From contig NZ_PYGE01000001.1 in NCBI RefSeq assembly GCF_003014555.1, positions 1 to 64,000 of the forward strand: a stretch of 64,000 nucleotides of DNA, written 5' to 3'. Below are positions 7,677 through 16,521 of the stretch, piece by piece; position 1 is the first letter of the stretch, and each line of letters opens with the position of its first letter. Made by a program: the position numbers and the translations under genes. The stretch comes from Haloactinopolyspora alba. Lineage in GTDB: Bacteria; Actinomycetota; Actinomycetes; Jiangellales; Jiangellaceae. Under the pieces are notes generated by a model. It ran no database searches. It saw nothing but the letters and a program-made list of their open reading frames with translations, and was not told the DNA's origin.

Positions 7677-8419
7677 ATGGTCATGTCGAACGAACAACCA
7701 GCAACCAGCGAGAAGGTCGTGCTCGTCACCGGCGCCAGCAGCGGGATCGGCGCGGCCATAGCCACCGGCCTGGCCGCCGAGGGGCACCACGTCGTCGCCG
7801 CCGCCCGCCGCACCGACCGCCTGGCACAGCTCGCACCACCCGAAGCCGGGAGCCTGACCACGAGACAGCTCGACGTCGCCGACCGGGCCGCGGTGACCGC
7901 CGCCGTGCAGGAGATCCGTGCCGAACACGGGCGGCTCGACGTGATCGTCAACAACGCGGGCGTCATGCCGCTGTCCCGGCTGGACGCCCTGCACGTCGAC
8001 GAGTGGAACCGGATGATCGACGTGAACGTGCGCGGCCTGCTGCACGGCATCGCCGCCGCACTGCCGGTCTTCCGGGAACAGGGCGGCGGGCACGTCGTCA
8101 CGATCGCGAGCGTCGGCGCCCACGAGGTCGCGCCCACCGCGGCCGTGTACTGCGGGACGAAGCACGCGGCGTGGGCGATCACCGAAGGGCTGCGCCTGGA
8201 GGCCGACCCGTCGATCCGGGTCACCACGGTTTCGCCGGGGTGGTCGAGTCCGAGCTCGCCGACACCATCACCGATCCGGTCGCCGCCGAAGCGATGCGGA
8301 CTTACCGAGCGAACACCATCACTCCGGACGCGATCGCCGCCGCGGTGTTCTACGCCCTGAGCCAACCCGCCGGCGTGGACGTCAACGAAATCGTCGTCCG
8401 CCCCACCCGCCAGCGCTGA
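7677..8419 (+). pseudogene. SDR family oxidoreductase, frameshifted
   Basis: An NAD(P)-dependent short-chain dehydrogenase. It has the GASSGIG cofactor motif, NNAG and the YCGTK catalytic pair. The first frame reads well to VTTVSPG and then turns into low-complexity nonsense. One base later the +1 frame resumes with VVESELADTITDPVAAEAMR and ends naturally at 8419. The shift falls in the GGGG run near 8237-8240; one extra G restores a 247-residue protein. It is either a sequencing or assembly error or a recent inactivating mutation. Likely regulated by the divergent XRE protein. MSNEQ at 7683 is an alternative start. Confidence 0.8.
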
Positions 8420-8594
8420 CGGCCGCGAGCACCACCAGGCGTTTGCACGCATCACGAGGGCTGTACGGGTGGTGACGCAGGGAATTCCATGGTGAACGTG
8501 GTCATTCTCGGCACCGCAGACGCCGAGAGTTTTCTGTGACGTGGGCCGCCGCGGGCGGGGTGTTCCGGCGGGTTTGCAGGACACGAGCGCCGGA

Positions 8595-8625
8595 CTCTCA
8601 GAGAACTCCCAGAAGCTCTCAGAAG
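8595..8625 (+). promoter_or_regulatory. Three tandem direct repeats upstream of the ABC exporter
   Basis: CTCTCAGAGAA (8595-8605), CTCCCAGAAG (8606-8615) and CTCTCAGAAG (8616-8625) lie head to tail, 32 bases before the ABC ATPase start. A 10-11 base period matches one helical turn, as expected for tandem OmpR-family response-regulator sites. The OmpR-type regulator encoded two genes downstream is the obvious candidate binder. The remaining part of the 237-base gap (8420-8656) shows no gene. Confidence 0.55.
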
Positions 8626-8656
8626 CCGGCCAGATCCGCCGGTCAGGCTCAGCAGC

Positions 8657-9571
8657 ATGACATCGATCGAAGTAGAAGCCCTGACGAAGAAGTACGGGCC
8701 CGAGACCGTGGTGGACGACCTGTCGTTCACGGTCGCTCCCGGACAGGTGACCGGGTTCCTCGGGCCGAACGGTGCCGGCAAGTCCACGACCATGAAGATG
8801 ATCATCGGTCTGGCCGCACCCACCCGGGGCACCGTCGCCATCGGCGGCCGCCGCTACGACGACCTGACGGTGCCGCTGACCGAGGTGGGTGTGCTGCTCG
8901 ACGCCGGTGCCGTGCACGGCAGCCGGAAGGCCCGCGACCACCTGCTCGCTCTCGCCGTGAGCAACGGTCTGCCGCGGCACCGCGTCGACGACGTGCTCGC
9001 CCGAACCGGACTCGAGGGCGTCGCCGGTAAGCGGGTCGGCGGGTTCTCGCTCGGCATGCGGCAACGGCTCGGCATCGCCGCGACGCTGCTCGGCGACCCG
9101 GAGGTGCTGATCTTCGACGAGCCGGTGAACGGGCTCGACCCGGACGGGATCCGCTGGATCCGCGGCTTCATGCGCTCCCTCGCCGGGGAGGGCCGGGCGG
9201 TGCTGGTGTCCAGCCACCTGATGAGCGAGATGGCGCAGACGGCCGACCACCTGGTCGTCATCGGCCAGGGCCGGCTCATCGCCGACACCAGCATGAGCGA
9301 GTTCATGCGCGCGAACGGCGAGGGCACCGTGCTCGTGCGCACACCCGAGCCGGACTCGTTCGCGACCCGGCTCGCCGCCGCCGGCGCCACCGTGCGCGAC
9401 GGTCTCGAGTCCTCACTCGTCGTGTCCGGCATGACCAGCGAGGAGATCGGAAAGCTCGCGACCTACCACGGCGTCACGCTCAGCGAGCTCACCCCACAGC
9501 AGGCGTCGCTGGAGGACGCGTTCATGGAACTGACCAAGGACAGCGTGGAGTACCAGGGGGCCGCCGCATGA
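8657..9571 (+). CDS. ABC transporter ATP-binding protein (drug-resistance type)
   Basis: 304 residues of the DrrA/CcmA-like family. Walker A is GPNGAGKST (36-44), the signature is SLGMRQR (131-137) and Walker B is VLIFDEP (150-156). The extra C-terminal domain (about 225-304) ends QQASLEDAFMELT, typical of the DUF4162-like tail of this group. It energises export together with the following permease, whose ATG overlaps this gene's TGA. The array of direct repeats upstream and the two-component genes downstream suggest stress-induced expression, for example by a membrane-active compound. Confidence 0.9.
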   Translation: MTSIEVEALTKKYGPETVVDDLSFTVAPGQVTGFLGPNGAGKSTTMKMIIGLAAPTRGTVAIGGRRYDDLTVPLTEVGVLLDAGAVHGSRKARDHLLALAVSNGLPRHRVDDVLARTGLEGVAGKRVGGFSLGMRQRLGIAATLLGDPEVLIFDEPVNGLDPDGIRWIRGFMRSLAGEGRAVLVSSHLMSEMAQTADHLVVIGQGRLIADTSMSEFMRANGEGTVLVRTPEPDSFATRLAAAGATVRDGLESSLVVSGMTSEEIGKLATYHGVTLSELTPQQASLEDAFMELTKDSVEYQGAAA

Positions 9572-10401
9572 ACACGCCCACCGCCACCACCGAACCGGCC
9601 GCCTCGACCGAGCCCGCCCAGGCGCGCACCGTGCCGTTCACCCGCACCCTCCACGCGGAATGGGTCAAGTTCCGCAGCCTGCGTTCCACCTGGTACACGC
9701 TGGCGTGCCTCTTCGCGGTCGGGCTCGGCATCACCGCGCTCTCGCTGAGCTCCGCCGGGTCGCAGTACGAGACCACGATCGCCGAACAGCAGCCGTGGGA
9801 TCCGACCAACCTCAGCCTGACGGCGTACATCGTCGCCCAGCTGATCATCGGCGTCCTGGGCATCCTCGTCGTGACGTCCGAGTACGCGACCGGCCTGATA
9901 CAGACGTCGGTGGCCGCCACACCCCGCCGGCACCGGCTGCTGGCGGCCAAGGTGATGGTGGCCACCGCCGTCGCCGCGGCGGCGGGCCAGGCACTGATGT
10001 TCGGCTCGTTCTTCGTCGGCCAGGCCATGCTCGCTTCGCAGGACGTGCCGAACGCGAGCATCGGCGATCCGGGCGTGTTCTCGTCCGTGGCGGGCGGCGG
10101 GCTCTATCTCTCCGCGATCGCGCTGCTATCGGTTGCTCTGGGGACACTCCTGCGGGCCACGGCCGGCGCGCTCGCCACCCTGGTCGGCATCGTCTTCCTG
10201 GTTCCCGCTCTGGCTGGTCTCTTCCCCTCGTGGCTCCAGTGGCTCGTGGACATCTGGCCGAGCCTCGGCGGCGCCGCGATCCTCGAGACGGTGCCCAACC
10301 CCGACTACCCGCATCCGTGGCTGAACTTCGGCGGAATGTGCCTCGCGGTGCTCGCCGTGCTGACCGCGGCGTTCGTGGTCTTCCGCAGACGCGACGTCTG
10401 A
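9568..10401 (+). CDS. ABC transporter permease (ABC-2 type)
   Basis: 277 residues with about six hydrophobic segments. It begins with a Thr/Ala-rich cytoplasmic arm and LHAEWVKFRSLRSTWYTL, the usual start of actinobacterial ABC-2 permeases that pair with DrrA-like ATPases. It ends with a helix and RRRDV. It overlaps the ATPase gene by four bases. Substrate unknown; peptide antibiotic or drug export is the usual role for ABC-2 pairs joined to a two-component system. Confidence 0.88.
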   Translation: MNTPTATTEPAASTEPAQARTVPFTRTLHAEWVKFRSLRSTWYTLACLFAVGLGITALSLSSAGSQYETTIAEQQPWDPTNLSLTAYIVAQLIIGVLGILVVTSEYATGLIQTSVAATPRRHRLLAAKVMVATAVAAAAGQALMFGSFFVGQAMLASQDVPNASIGDPGVFSSVAGGGLYLSAIALLSVALGTLLRATAGALATLVGIVFLVPALAGLFPSWLQWLVDIWPSLGGAAILETVPNPDYPHPWLNFGGMCLAVLAVLTAAFVVFRRRDV

Positions 10402-10448
10402 GAGCCCCACCTCCGTACTCTGGCGGCGTGGAAGGAACAGGACCGGCG

Positions 10449-11159
10449 ATGACGCCCCGATCAGGTGCCGAGCGACTGCTGGTGGTCGAAGACGAGGCCA
10501 CCGTCCGTGAGTTGCTCTCCGCGACACTGCGTTTCGCCGGTTTCCAGGTGACCGCCGCGGAGACCGCCACCGAGGCGGTCTCCGCGGCCGCCGAGGAGCC
10601 TCCCGATCTGGTGCTGCTGGACGTGATGCTGCCGGACATGGATGGTTTCGAGGTGGTCCGGCGGCTGCGTGAGCAACGTCCGGCGAGCAGCGGCGGGCCG
10701 GTGCCCGTCCTCTTCCTCACCGCGAGGGACCAGCAGGCCGACAAGGTCACCGGGCTCTCGCTGGGCGCCGACGACTACGTGACCAAGCCGTTCGACCTGG
10801 AGGAGCTGATCGCCCGCATCCGCGCGGTCCTGCGCCGCACCACCGGCGCGCAGGCCGACGTGCTGACCGTCGGACCGCTCGCCCTCGACGCCGAGGGTCA
10901 CCAGGTGACGCGGGCGGGACACCCCGTCGCCGTCTCCCCCACCGAGTTCCGGCTGTTGCAGTACCTGATGGAGAACGCCGGGCGCGTCGTGTCCAAGGCA
11001 CAGATACTCGACCGGGTGTGGCGCTACGACTTCGGCGGTGACGTCAGCATCGTCGACACCTACATCTCCTATCTGCGGCGCAAGGTCGACACCGACGAGC
11101 CCAAGCTGATCCACACCGTCCACGGCGTGGGTTACGTGCTGCGGGAACCGCGCCGATGA
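10449..11159 (+). CDS. OmpR-family response regulator
   Basis: 236 residues: a receiver domain with phospho-acceptor Asp58 (VLLDVMLPDMDG), the conserved VTKPFDLEELIARIRAVLRR, then a winged-helix DNA-binding domain ending HTVHGVGYVL. ATG 10449 is preferred; an in-frame GTG at 10428 would add seven residues. The stop overlaps the histidine kinase start (ATGA). It lies directly after the ABC exporter, so the direct repeats before that operon are its likely target. Confidence 0.92.
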   Translation: MTPRSGAERLLVVEDEATVRELLSATLRFAGFQVTAAETATEAVSAAAEEPPDLVLLDVMLPDMDGFEVVRRLREQRPASSGGPVPVLFLTARDQQADKVTGLSLGADDYVTKPFDLEELIARIRAVLRRTTGAQADVLTVGPLALDAEGHQVTRAGHPVAVSPTEFRLLQYLMENAGRVVSKAQILDRVWRYDFGGDVSIVDTYISYLRRKVDTDEPKLIHTVHGVGYVLREPRR

Positions 11160-12616
11160 GGCGCCCGCTGCGCCGGCTGTCGCTACGGGCCAGGTTGCTC
11201 CTGCTCACCACGGTTCTGCTGCTGGCGGGTCTGAGCCTGATCAGCGCCCTCGTCTCCGACCAACTGCAGCGCTACCAGCTGGATCGCATCGACAGCCAGC
11301 TGCGCTCGTTCACCGCGATCGTCTCCAGCCAGTCCGTCACCGGACTGCCGTCCGAGCTCGACGGCTCCGACCGCCCCGAACCGCTCGACTCCGCCCTCGA
11401 CCTGATCGGCGCCCCGTATCTGGTGTACCTGGGCCCGGACGGCGAAGTCGCGGAGGGCTTCCTCTCGTCCCGGCTCGACAGCGCATCCACCCCGCCGACC
11501 GACGAGCTACGCGCGATCCCCACCGACGGGGAGGCCGTCGAACTACGCGCCGCCGACGGCTCGGTACGCTGGCGGGCCGTCGCGCGGACGACCGGCTCGG
11601 ACACGACGGTGATCGCCGCCGCACCACTCACCGAGGCCGACGCCACCATCGACCGGCTCCAGGCGAGCAGCCTGATCAGCGGTGCCGTTCTGCTGGTCCT
11701 TCTGACGGGGGTCGGCTGGTTCGCCCTCGGCCGGGGACTGCGGCCGCTGCGCCGGATCGAGCACACGGCCGCTGCCATCGCCGGCGGCGACCTCACCCGG
11801 CGCGTTCCCGGCATCGCTCCCTCCGGCACCGAGATCGGGCACCTCGCGTCGTCGCTCAACAGCATGCTCGGCCAGCTCGAACGCGCCTTCACCGACCGGG
11901 CCGAGTCCGAGGCCCGGATGCGCACCTTCGTGTCGGACGTCAGCCACGAGCTGCGCACCCCGCTGTTCGGCATCAAGGGCTCGACGGAGCTCTACCGGAT
12001 GGGCGGCCTGCCCGAGCGGGCCGACGTCGACGACGCGATGCACCGGATCGACCGCGAGGCGACCCGGCTCACCGCTCTCACCGAGGACCTGCTGTTGCTC
12101 GCCCAGCTCGACGACGCACCGGAGGGTCAGCTCGACGCGGCCCCGATGGACCTGCGCACTCTCGCCGACGACGCCCGGCACGACCTGCGCGCCCTCGACC
12201 CGTCCCGCGGGGTGGAACTCACCGGGCCCGGTGGCGTCGGCTCCCCCGGCCCGGCCCCGGTCCGCGCCGACGAGGCACGGCTGCGGCAGGTCGTCACGAA
12301 CCTCGTGGGCAACGCCGCCGCCCACACCCCACCGGGCACGACCGTACGCATCGGCGTCGGCGAGGCGCAGGGCCGCGCCGTGCTGGACGTGGCGGACGAG
12401 GGGCCCGGCATGACGGCCGAACAGGCGACCCGCGTCTTCGACCGCTTCTACCGGACCGACCGCTCCAGGAACCGTTCGGAGGGCGCCAACGCGGGGCTCG
12501 GGCTGGCGATCGCCCGTTCCATCGCCCGTGCCTACGGCGGCGACGTCGAACTGGAGACGGCGGTCGGCGAAGGTGCCCGGTTCCGGCTGACGCTGCCGCT
12601 GCTCGAGCACGGCTGA
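11156..12616 (+). CDS. Sensor histidine kinase (HAMP, HisKA, HATPase)
   Basis: 486 residues. A first membrane helix (about 12-32), an extracytoplasmic sensor of about 130 residues, a second helix (about 175-195), a HAMP linker, then the DHp domain with His264 (DVSHELRTPLFGIKG) and a HATPase with VTNLVGNAAAHTPPG, DEGPGM and GLGLAIARSI. It is the partner of the preceding response regulator, with a four-base overlap. The signal is unknown; the periplasmic loop is moderately acidic. Confidence 0.92.
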   Translation: MRRPLRRLSLRARLLLLTTVLLLAGLSLISALVSDQLQRYQLDRIDSQLRSFTAIVSSQSVTGLPSELDGSDRPEPLDSALDLIGAPYLVYLGPDGEVAEGFLSSRLDSASTPPTDELRAIPTDGEAVELRAADGSVRWRAVARTTGSDTTVIAAAPLTEADATIDRLQASSLISGAVLLVLLTGVGWFALGRGLRPLRRIEHTAAAIAGGDLTRRVPGIAPSGTEIGHLASSLNSMLGQLERAFTDRAESEARMRTFVSDVSHELRTPLFGIKGSTELYRMGGLPERADVDDAMHRIDREATRLTALTEDLLLLAQLDDAPEGQLDAAPMDLRTLADDARHDLRALDPSRGVELTGPGGVGSPGPAPVRADEARLRQVVTNLVGNAAAHTPPGTTVRIGVGEAQGRAVLDVADEGPGMTAEQATRVFDRFYRTDRSRNRSEGANAGLGLAIARSIARAYGGDVELETAVGEGARFRLTLPLLEHG

Positions 12617-12622
12617 GGTGAC

Positions 12623-12982
12623 ATGATGGCTCGCACGTTCTCTGCGGCGGTAGCCGACGAGGTCCGCCCTGAACCCGGAGGTCGGTACGCCATCGCCGCC
12701 CGACCGGACGTCGCCCTCACCGTCTTCGACTCCAGCCGCCCCTCGAGCGAGGCCGCGGCGTTCTACGCGACCGCCCACGCCACGCAGTGCCCGCCGGAGA
12801 ACCTCGACGCAGACATCGCCACCGTCAACCGACGCGCGCAGGAGCAGGGACTCGACACCTTCAGCCGAGCCGGTCTCACCGGGGACGCCCGCCTCCGGCT
12901 GTACGTCGCGACGATCGTGGACGCCTGGGTGCTCGACCAGGACTCGTCCGTCGACGAGCGCACACCGGTCCCGCGCACGTGA
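12623..12982 (+). CDS. Hypothetical protein, 119 residues
   Basis: It follows the kinase by six bases. No signal peptide or membrane segment and no family recognised. The C-terminal third (LRLYVATIVDAWVLDQDSSV) is notable because a diverged, frameshifted copy of it lies at about 53145-53270, fused behind part of another gene. The N-terminal region is plain soluble sequence with a short acidic pattern. The reading frame is supported by continuity and codon GC bias; the duplicate supports its being a real gene rather than chance. Confidence 0.55.
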   Translation: MMARTFSAAVADEVRPEPGGRYAIAARPDVALTVFDSSRPSSEAAAFYATAHATQCPPENLDADIATVNRRAQEQGLDTFSRAGLTGDARLRLYVATIVDAWVLDQDSSVDERTPVPRT

Positions 12983-13012
12983 TCGTCACCGCGGCGGTGG
13001 GCACACGCGTGG

Positions 13013-13702
13013 TCAGTCGGGTTGGTGGAACCGGTAGCCGATGCCCGCCTCGGTGATGAAGTAGCGGGGCCGCGACGGTTCGGGCTCCAGCCGTTGCCGG
13101 ATCTGGTTCATGAACACGCGCAGGTAGTTCGTCTCGGTCCGGTAGGACGGTCCCCAGACCTCGCGCAGCAGCTGCTCGTGGGTGACGAGACGCCCGGCGT
13201 CGCGAACGAGCACCTCGACGATGCTCCACTGCCGCGGTGTGAGCCGGACGGGCACGTCGTCCCTGGTGACCTGCTTGGCGGTGAAGTCGATCGTGAAGTC
13301 CGGTGTGGTGACGACCGGTTGCTCGTCCACGTTCGCGGACCGCCGGATGGCCGCACGCACCCGCGCGAACAGCTCGTCCATGCCGAACGGCTTCGTGACG
13401 TAGTCGTCGGCTCCGAGGTCGAGGCACTGCACCTTCTCCGCCTCGGTGCCACGGCCGGACAGGACGACGATCGGCATCGACGTCCAGCCACGGAGACCCT
13501 GGATCACCTCGATGCCGTCCATGGTCGGCAGCCCGAGGTCGAGGATCACCAGGTCCGGATGGTGCTTTGCCGCTTGCTGAAGGGCCTGTTCGCCGGTGGT
13601 GGCGGTGTCGGCGACGTAGCCGCGGGCACGCAGGTTCACCTCGAGAGTCTTGAGAATGCCCGGGTCGTCGTCGACGACGAGCACCCGGCCTGCCGTGTTC
13701 AT
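13013..13702 (-). CDS. kdpE: KdpE-type response regulator
   Basis: 229 residues: a receiver with Asp55 (LVILDLGLPTMDGIEVI), VTKPFGMDELFARVRAAIRR, and an OmpR-type winged helix ending ITEAGIGYRFHQPD. The RVFMNQIRQRLEPEPSRPRYFITEAG block is typical of KdpE, the regulator of potassium uptake. It is divergent from kdpD, which is unusual because the two often form one operon. The start at ATG 13702 leaves a 94-base shared promoter region. Confidence 0.88.
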   Translation of the reverse strand: MNTAGRVLVVDDDPGILKTLEVNLRARGYVADTATTGEQALQQAAKHHPDLVILDLGLPTMDGIEVIQGLRGWTSMPIVVLSGRGTEAEKVQCLDLGADDYVTKPFGMDELFARVRAAIRRSANVDEQPVVTTPDFTIDFTAKQVTRDDVPVRLTPRQWSIVEVLVRDAGRLVTHEQLLREVWGPSYRTETNYLRVFMNQIRQRLEPEPSRPRYFITEAGIGYRFHQPD

Positions 13703-13796
13703 GGGTTGCGCTCGGCCTTCCGACTGTTCGAACCATCGTAGGACCCGCTGCGCGGCACCCGGCGACAATGGGTGAGCCGAAAGGAGCTCGACAGCG

Positions 13797-16367
13797 ATGG
13801 CACGTGGACAGCTTCGCATCTACCTGGGCGCCGCCCCGGGCGTGGGAAAGACCTACGCCATGCTCGACGAGGCTCACCGCCGAAAGGAGCGCGGCGCCGA
13901 CGTCGTCGCGGGGTTCGTCGAGACCCACGGCCGCGTCCGGACGGAGGAGCTGCTCGACGGGCTCGAGGTCGTCCCGCGCGTCGGCCGTGTCCCGGGGGAC
14001 GGACGGCGTGCCGAGATGGACGTCGACGCGGTGCTGCAACGGCGTCCCCAGATCGCGCTGGTGGACGAGCTGGCGCGCGCCAACGGCGGCGGCTCCGGGA
14101 ACGAGAAACGGTGGCAGGACGTCGAGGAGCTGCTCGACGCCGGGATCACTGTGCTGTCGACCGTGAACATCCACCACCTGGAGTCGGTGAACGACGTCGT
14201 CGAGCAGATCACGGGCGTCGCCCAGCACGAGACCGTCCCCGACGCCGTCGTCCGGCGGGCCGACAGCCTCGAACTCGTCGACATGTCGCCGGACGCACTG
14301 CGCAGGCGGATGATCCACGGCAACATCCACCCTGCTCACCAGGTGAACGCGGCACTGGCCCACGAGTTCCGGGCGGACAACCTGACGGCGCTGCGGGAGC
14401 TGGCGTTGTTGTGGCTGGCCGACAAGGTCGACCAGCAGCTCGGGCGGTATCGGTCCGAACACGGCGTCTCGACGACGTGGGAGGCGCGCGAGCGTGTCGT
14501 CGTCGCCCTCGCCGGCGGGGCGGAGGGCGAGACGCTGATCCGCCGGGCTGCGCGGGTCGCGGCACGCAGCAAGGGCGCGGACCTGATGGCGGTGCACGTC
14601 ACACGCGGCGACGGGCTGCGTGACACCGACCCGGCCCTGCTGGCCGAGCAGCGCGGGCTGGTCGAGAGCCTCGGCGGCACGTACCACCAGGTCCTCAGCG
14701 AGGACGTCCCGGACGCGCTCGTCGAGTTCGCGCACGGCGTCAACGCCACTCAGCTGGTGCTCGGCGCCAGCCGGCGCGGCCGGGTCGCGCGGGCCCTCTC
14801 CCCGGGCGTGGGGGCCACGACCGCGGAGCTGTCGGGATCCGTCGACGTCCACCTGGTCACGCACGAGGGCGCCGGGGGCGGGCGGCGGGGCGCGGCGGCG
14901 AACGCGCTGTCCGCCCATCGCCGACTGGCCGGCTTCGCCCTCGCTCTGGCCGGGTTGCCGCTGGTCACGCTCGGGCCGGGATTGCCGCGCGACCAGGAGT
15001 CACTGTCCACGATCGTGCTGCTGGCGTTGGCCACCGTCACGGTGGTGGCGCTGGTCGGCGGAATGTGGCCGGCGGTCGTCGCCGCAGTGGGCGGGTTCCT
15101 CCTGCTCAACTTCTTCTTCACCGAGCCGTACCGCACGTTCGTCGTCGACCATCCGCGCTACGTACTGGCACTGGTCGTGTTCATGGTGGTGGCCGTCGCG
15201 GTGAGCGTCGTCGTAGACCGGGCCGCCCGCCGCACCCGCGAGGCCGCCCAGGCCAATGCGGAGGCCCAGACGCTCGCGCTCGTCGCGGGAAGTGTCCTGC
15301 GCGGTGCGCAACCGCTCACGGCCCTGCTCGAACGGTTACGCGAAACCTTCGGGCTCAGCTCGGTCACGATGCTGGAGCGGCAGCCCGAGGCCGTCCCGGG
15401 CCCCGACAGCCAGCGGGACGCGAGAGCGTGGTCGATCGCCGCACACGTGGGTCGCCCGCCGTGCAACACGCCGGCCGAAGGGGACGCCGAGGTACCGATC
15501 GGCGACGCCCTGGTGCTCGTGCTCAGCGGTCCGCAGCTTCCTGCCCGGGGTCGGCGTATCGTCGAGGCGTTCGCCGCCCAGGCGGCGGTGGCGCTCCGGC
15601 AGGAGCGACTGGCCGCCGAAGCCGCTGCGGTGAAGCCGCTGGCCGAGGCCGACAGGATGCGCACCGCACTGCTGGCCGCTGTCAGTCACGACCTGCGTAC
15701 GCCCATCGCGGCCGCGAAAGCGGCCGTCTCCAGCCTGCGCAGCCGCGAGGTCCGGTTCGACGAGGACGTCCAGAGCGAGCTCCTGTCCACAGCGGACAGC
15801 TCACTCGACCAGCTCACTCGCTTGGTGGCCAACCTGCTCGACATGAGCCGGCTTCAAGCCGGCGCCCTGGGCGTCACGACGACCGACGTCGGGCTGGAGG
15901 ACGCCGTTCCCCGGGCCCTCGACGAACTGGGCCCCGACGGGCGGACCGTCACGGTGGACATCCCCCGCGACCTGCCCACCGTCCGTGCCGATCACGGTCT
16001 TCTGGAGCGGGTCCTTGTGAACGTCATCGGCAACGCCGTCAAGTGCAGCCCTGCCGGGACGCCTCCGACGGTCACCGCGAACCGAGCGGACGGTCAGGTG
16101 CACGTGCGCGTGATCGACCGCGGCCCGGGCGTGCCGGAACCCGAACGCGACCAGATCTTCGTCCCGTTCCAGCGTTTCGGTGACACGGACAACAGCACCG
16201 GCCTGGGACTCGGGCTGGCCCTGTCGCGCGGCCTGACGGAAGCGATGGGCGGAACGCTGCTGCCCGAGACGACGCCCGGTGGCGGCCTCACGATGTGTGT
16301 CTCGCTGCCCGCCGTTCCCGGCCAACACGCCGTCGACGAAGAGGGCGTCGGCCCGCCTGCCGGTTAA
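13797..16367 (+). CDS. kdpD: KdpD-type potassium/osmotic sensor kinase
   Basis: 856 residues with the full KdpD layout. An N-terminal KdpD domain has Walker A GAAPGVGKT (11-19); a universal-stress-like domain follows (about 230-360); then a four-helix DUF4118 membrane region (about 375-480), a GAF-like domain, and DHp and HATPase domains with phospho-His631 (AVSHDLRTPIAAA), NVIGNAVKCSPAG and GLGLGLALSRG. KdpD senses low potassium or turgor and phosphorylates KdpE. The next genes encode a Trk/Ktr-type potassium uptake system, not KdpFABC, which is absent from the window. Confidence 0.93.
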   Translation: MARGQLRIYLGAAPGVGKTYAMLDEAHRRKERGADVVAGFVETHGRVRTEELLDGLEVVPRVGRVPGDGRRAEMDVDAVLQRRPQIALVDELARANGGGSGNEKRWQDVEELLDAGITVLSTVNIHHLESVNDVVEQITGVAQHETVPDAVVRRADSLELVDMSPDALRRRMIHGNIHPAHQVNAALAHEFRADNLTALRELALLWLADKVDQQLGRYRSEHGVSTTWEARERVVVALAGGAEGETLIRRAARVAARSKGADLMAVHVTRGDGLRDTDPALLAEQRGLVESLGGTYHQVLSEDVPDALVEFAHGVNATQLVLGASRRGRVARALSPGVGATTAELSGSVDVHLVTHEGAGGGRRGAAANALSAHRRLAGFALALAGLPLVTLGPGLPRDQESLSTIVLLALATVTVVALVGGMWPAVVAAVGGFLLLNFFFTEPYRTFVVDHPRYVLALVVFMVVAVAVSVVVDRAARRTREAAQANAEAQTLALVAGSVLRGAQPLTALLERLRETFGLSSVTMLERQPEAVPGPDSQRDARAWSIAAHVGRPPCNTPAEGDAEVPIGDALVLVLSGPQLPARGRRIVEAFAAQAAVALRQERLAAEAAAVKPLAEADRMRTALLAAVSHDLRTPIAAAKAAVSSLRSREVRFDEDVQSELLSTADSSLDQLTRLVANLLDMSRLQAGALGVTTTDVGLEDAVPRALDELGPDGRTVTVDIPRDLPTVRADHGLLERVLVNVIGNAVKCSPAGTPPTVTANRADGQVHVRVIDRGPGVPEPERDQIFVPFQRFGDTDNSTGLGLGLALSRGLTEAMGGTLLPETTPGGGLTMCVSLPAVPGQHAVDEEGVGPPAG

Positions 16368-16521
16368 CGCTTTCTTTACGCATTCCGCAGCATTGTTGTC
16401 GAATTCTGTACACGAAAGCACACGCCCGTTCGAGAATCGTCGTATCGACCACCGGCACCACCGGCGAAGAACGAATGACAACGCACACGAGTTTCGATTC
16501 AACGGTGTATTCTCGACAATC
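16368..16521 (+). promoter_or_regulatory. AT-richer leader before the potassium channel gene
   Basis: This 154-base stretch is clearly less GC-rich than its surroundings (for example CTTTCTTTACGCATTCC at its start). It holds no convincing gene and probably contains the trkH/ktrB promoter and leader. Short partial repeats of CGAGAATCG / CGACAATCG occur. Nothing more definite is visible. Confidence 0.4.

Noticed and set aside
16279-16521. An extended N-terminus of the potassium channel starting inside kdpD.
   Set aside because: The added residues are His/Arg/Ser-rich antisense-like sequence over kdpD and the AT-rich leader; KtrB proteins start near the later GTG.
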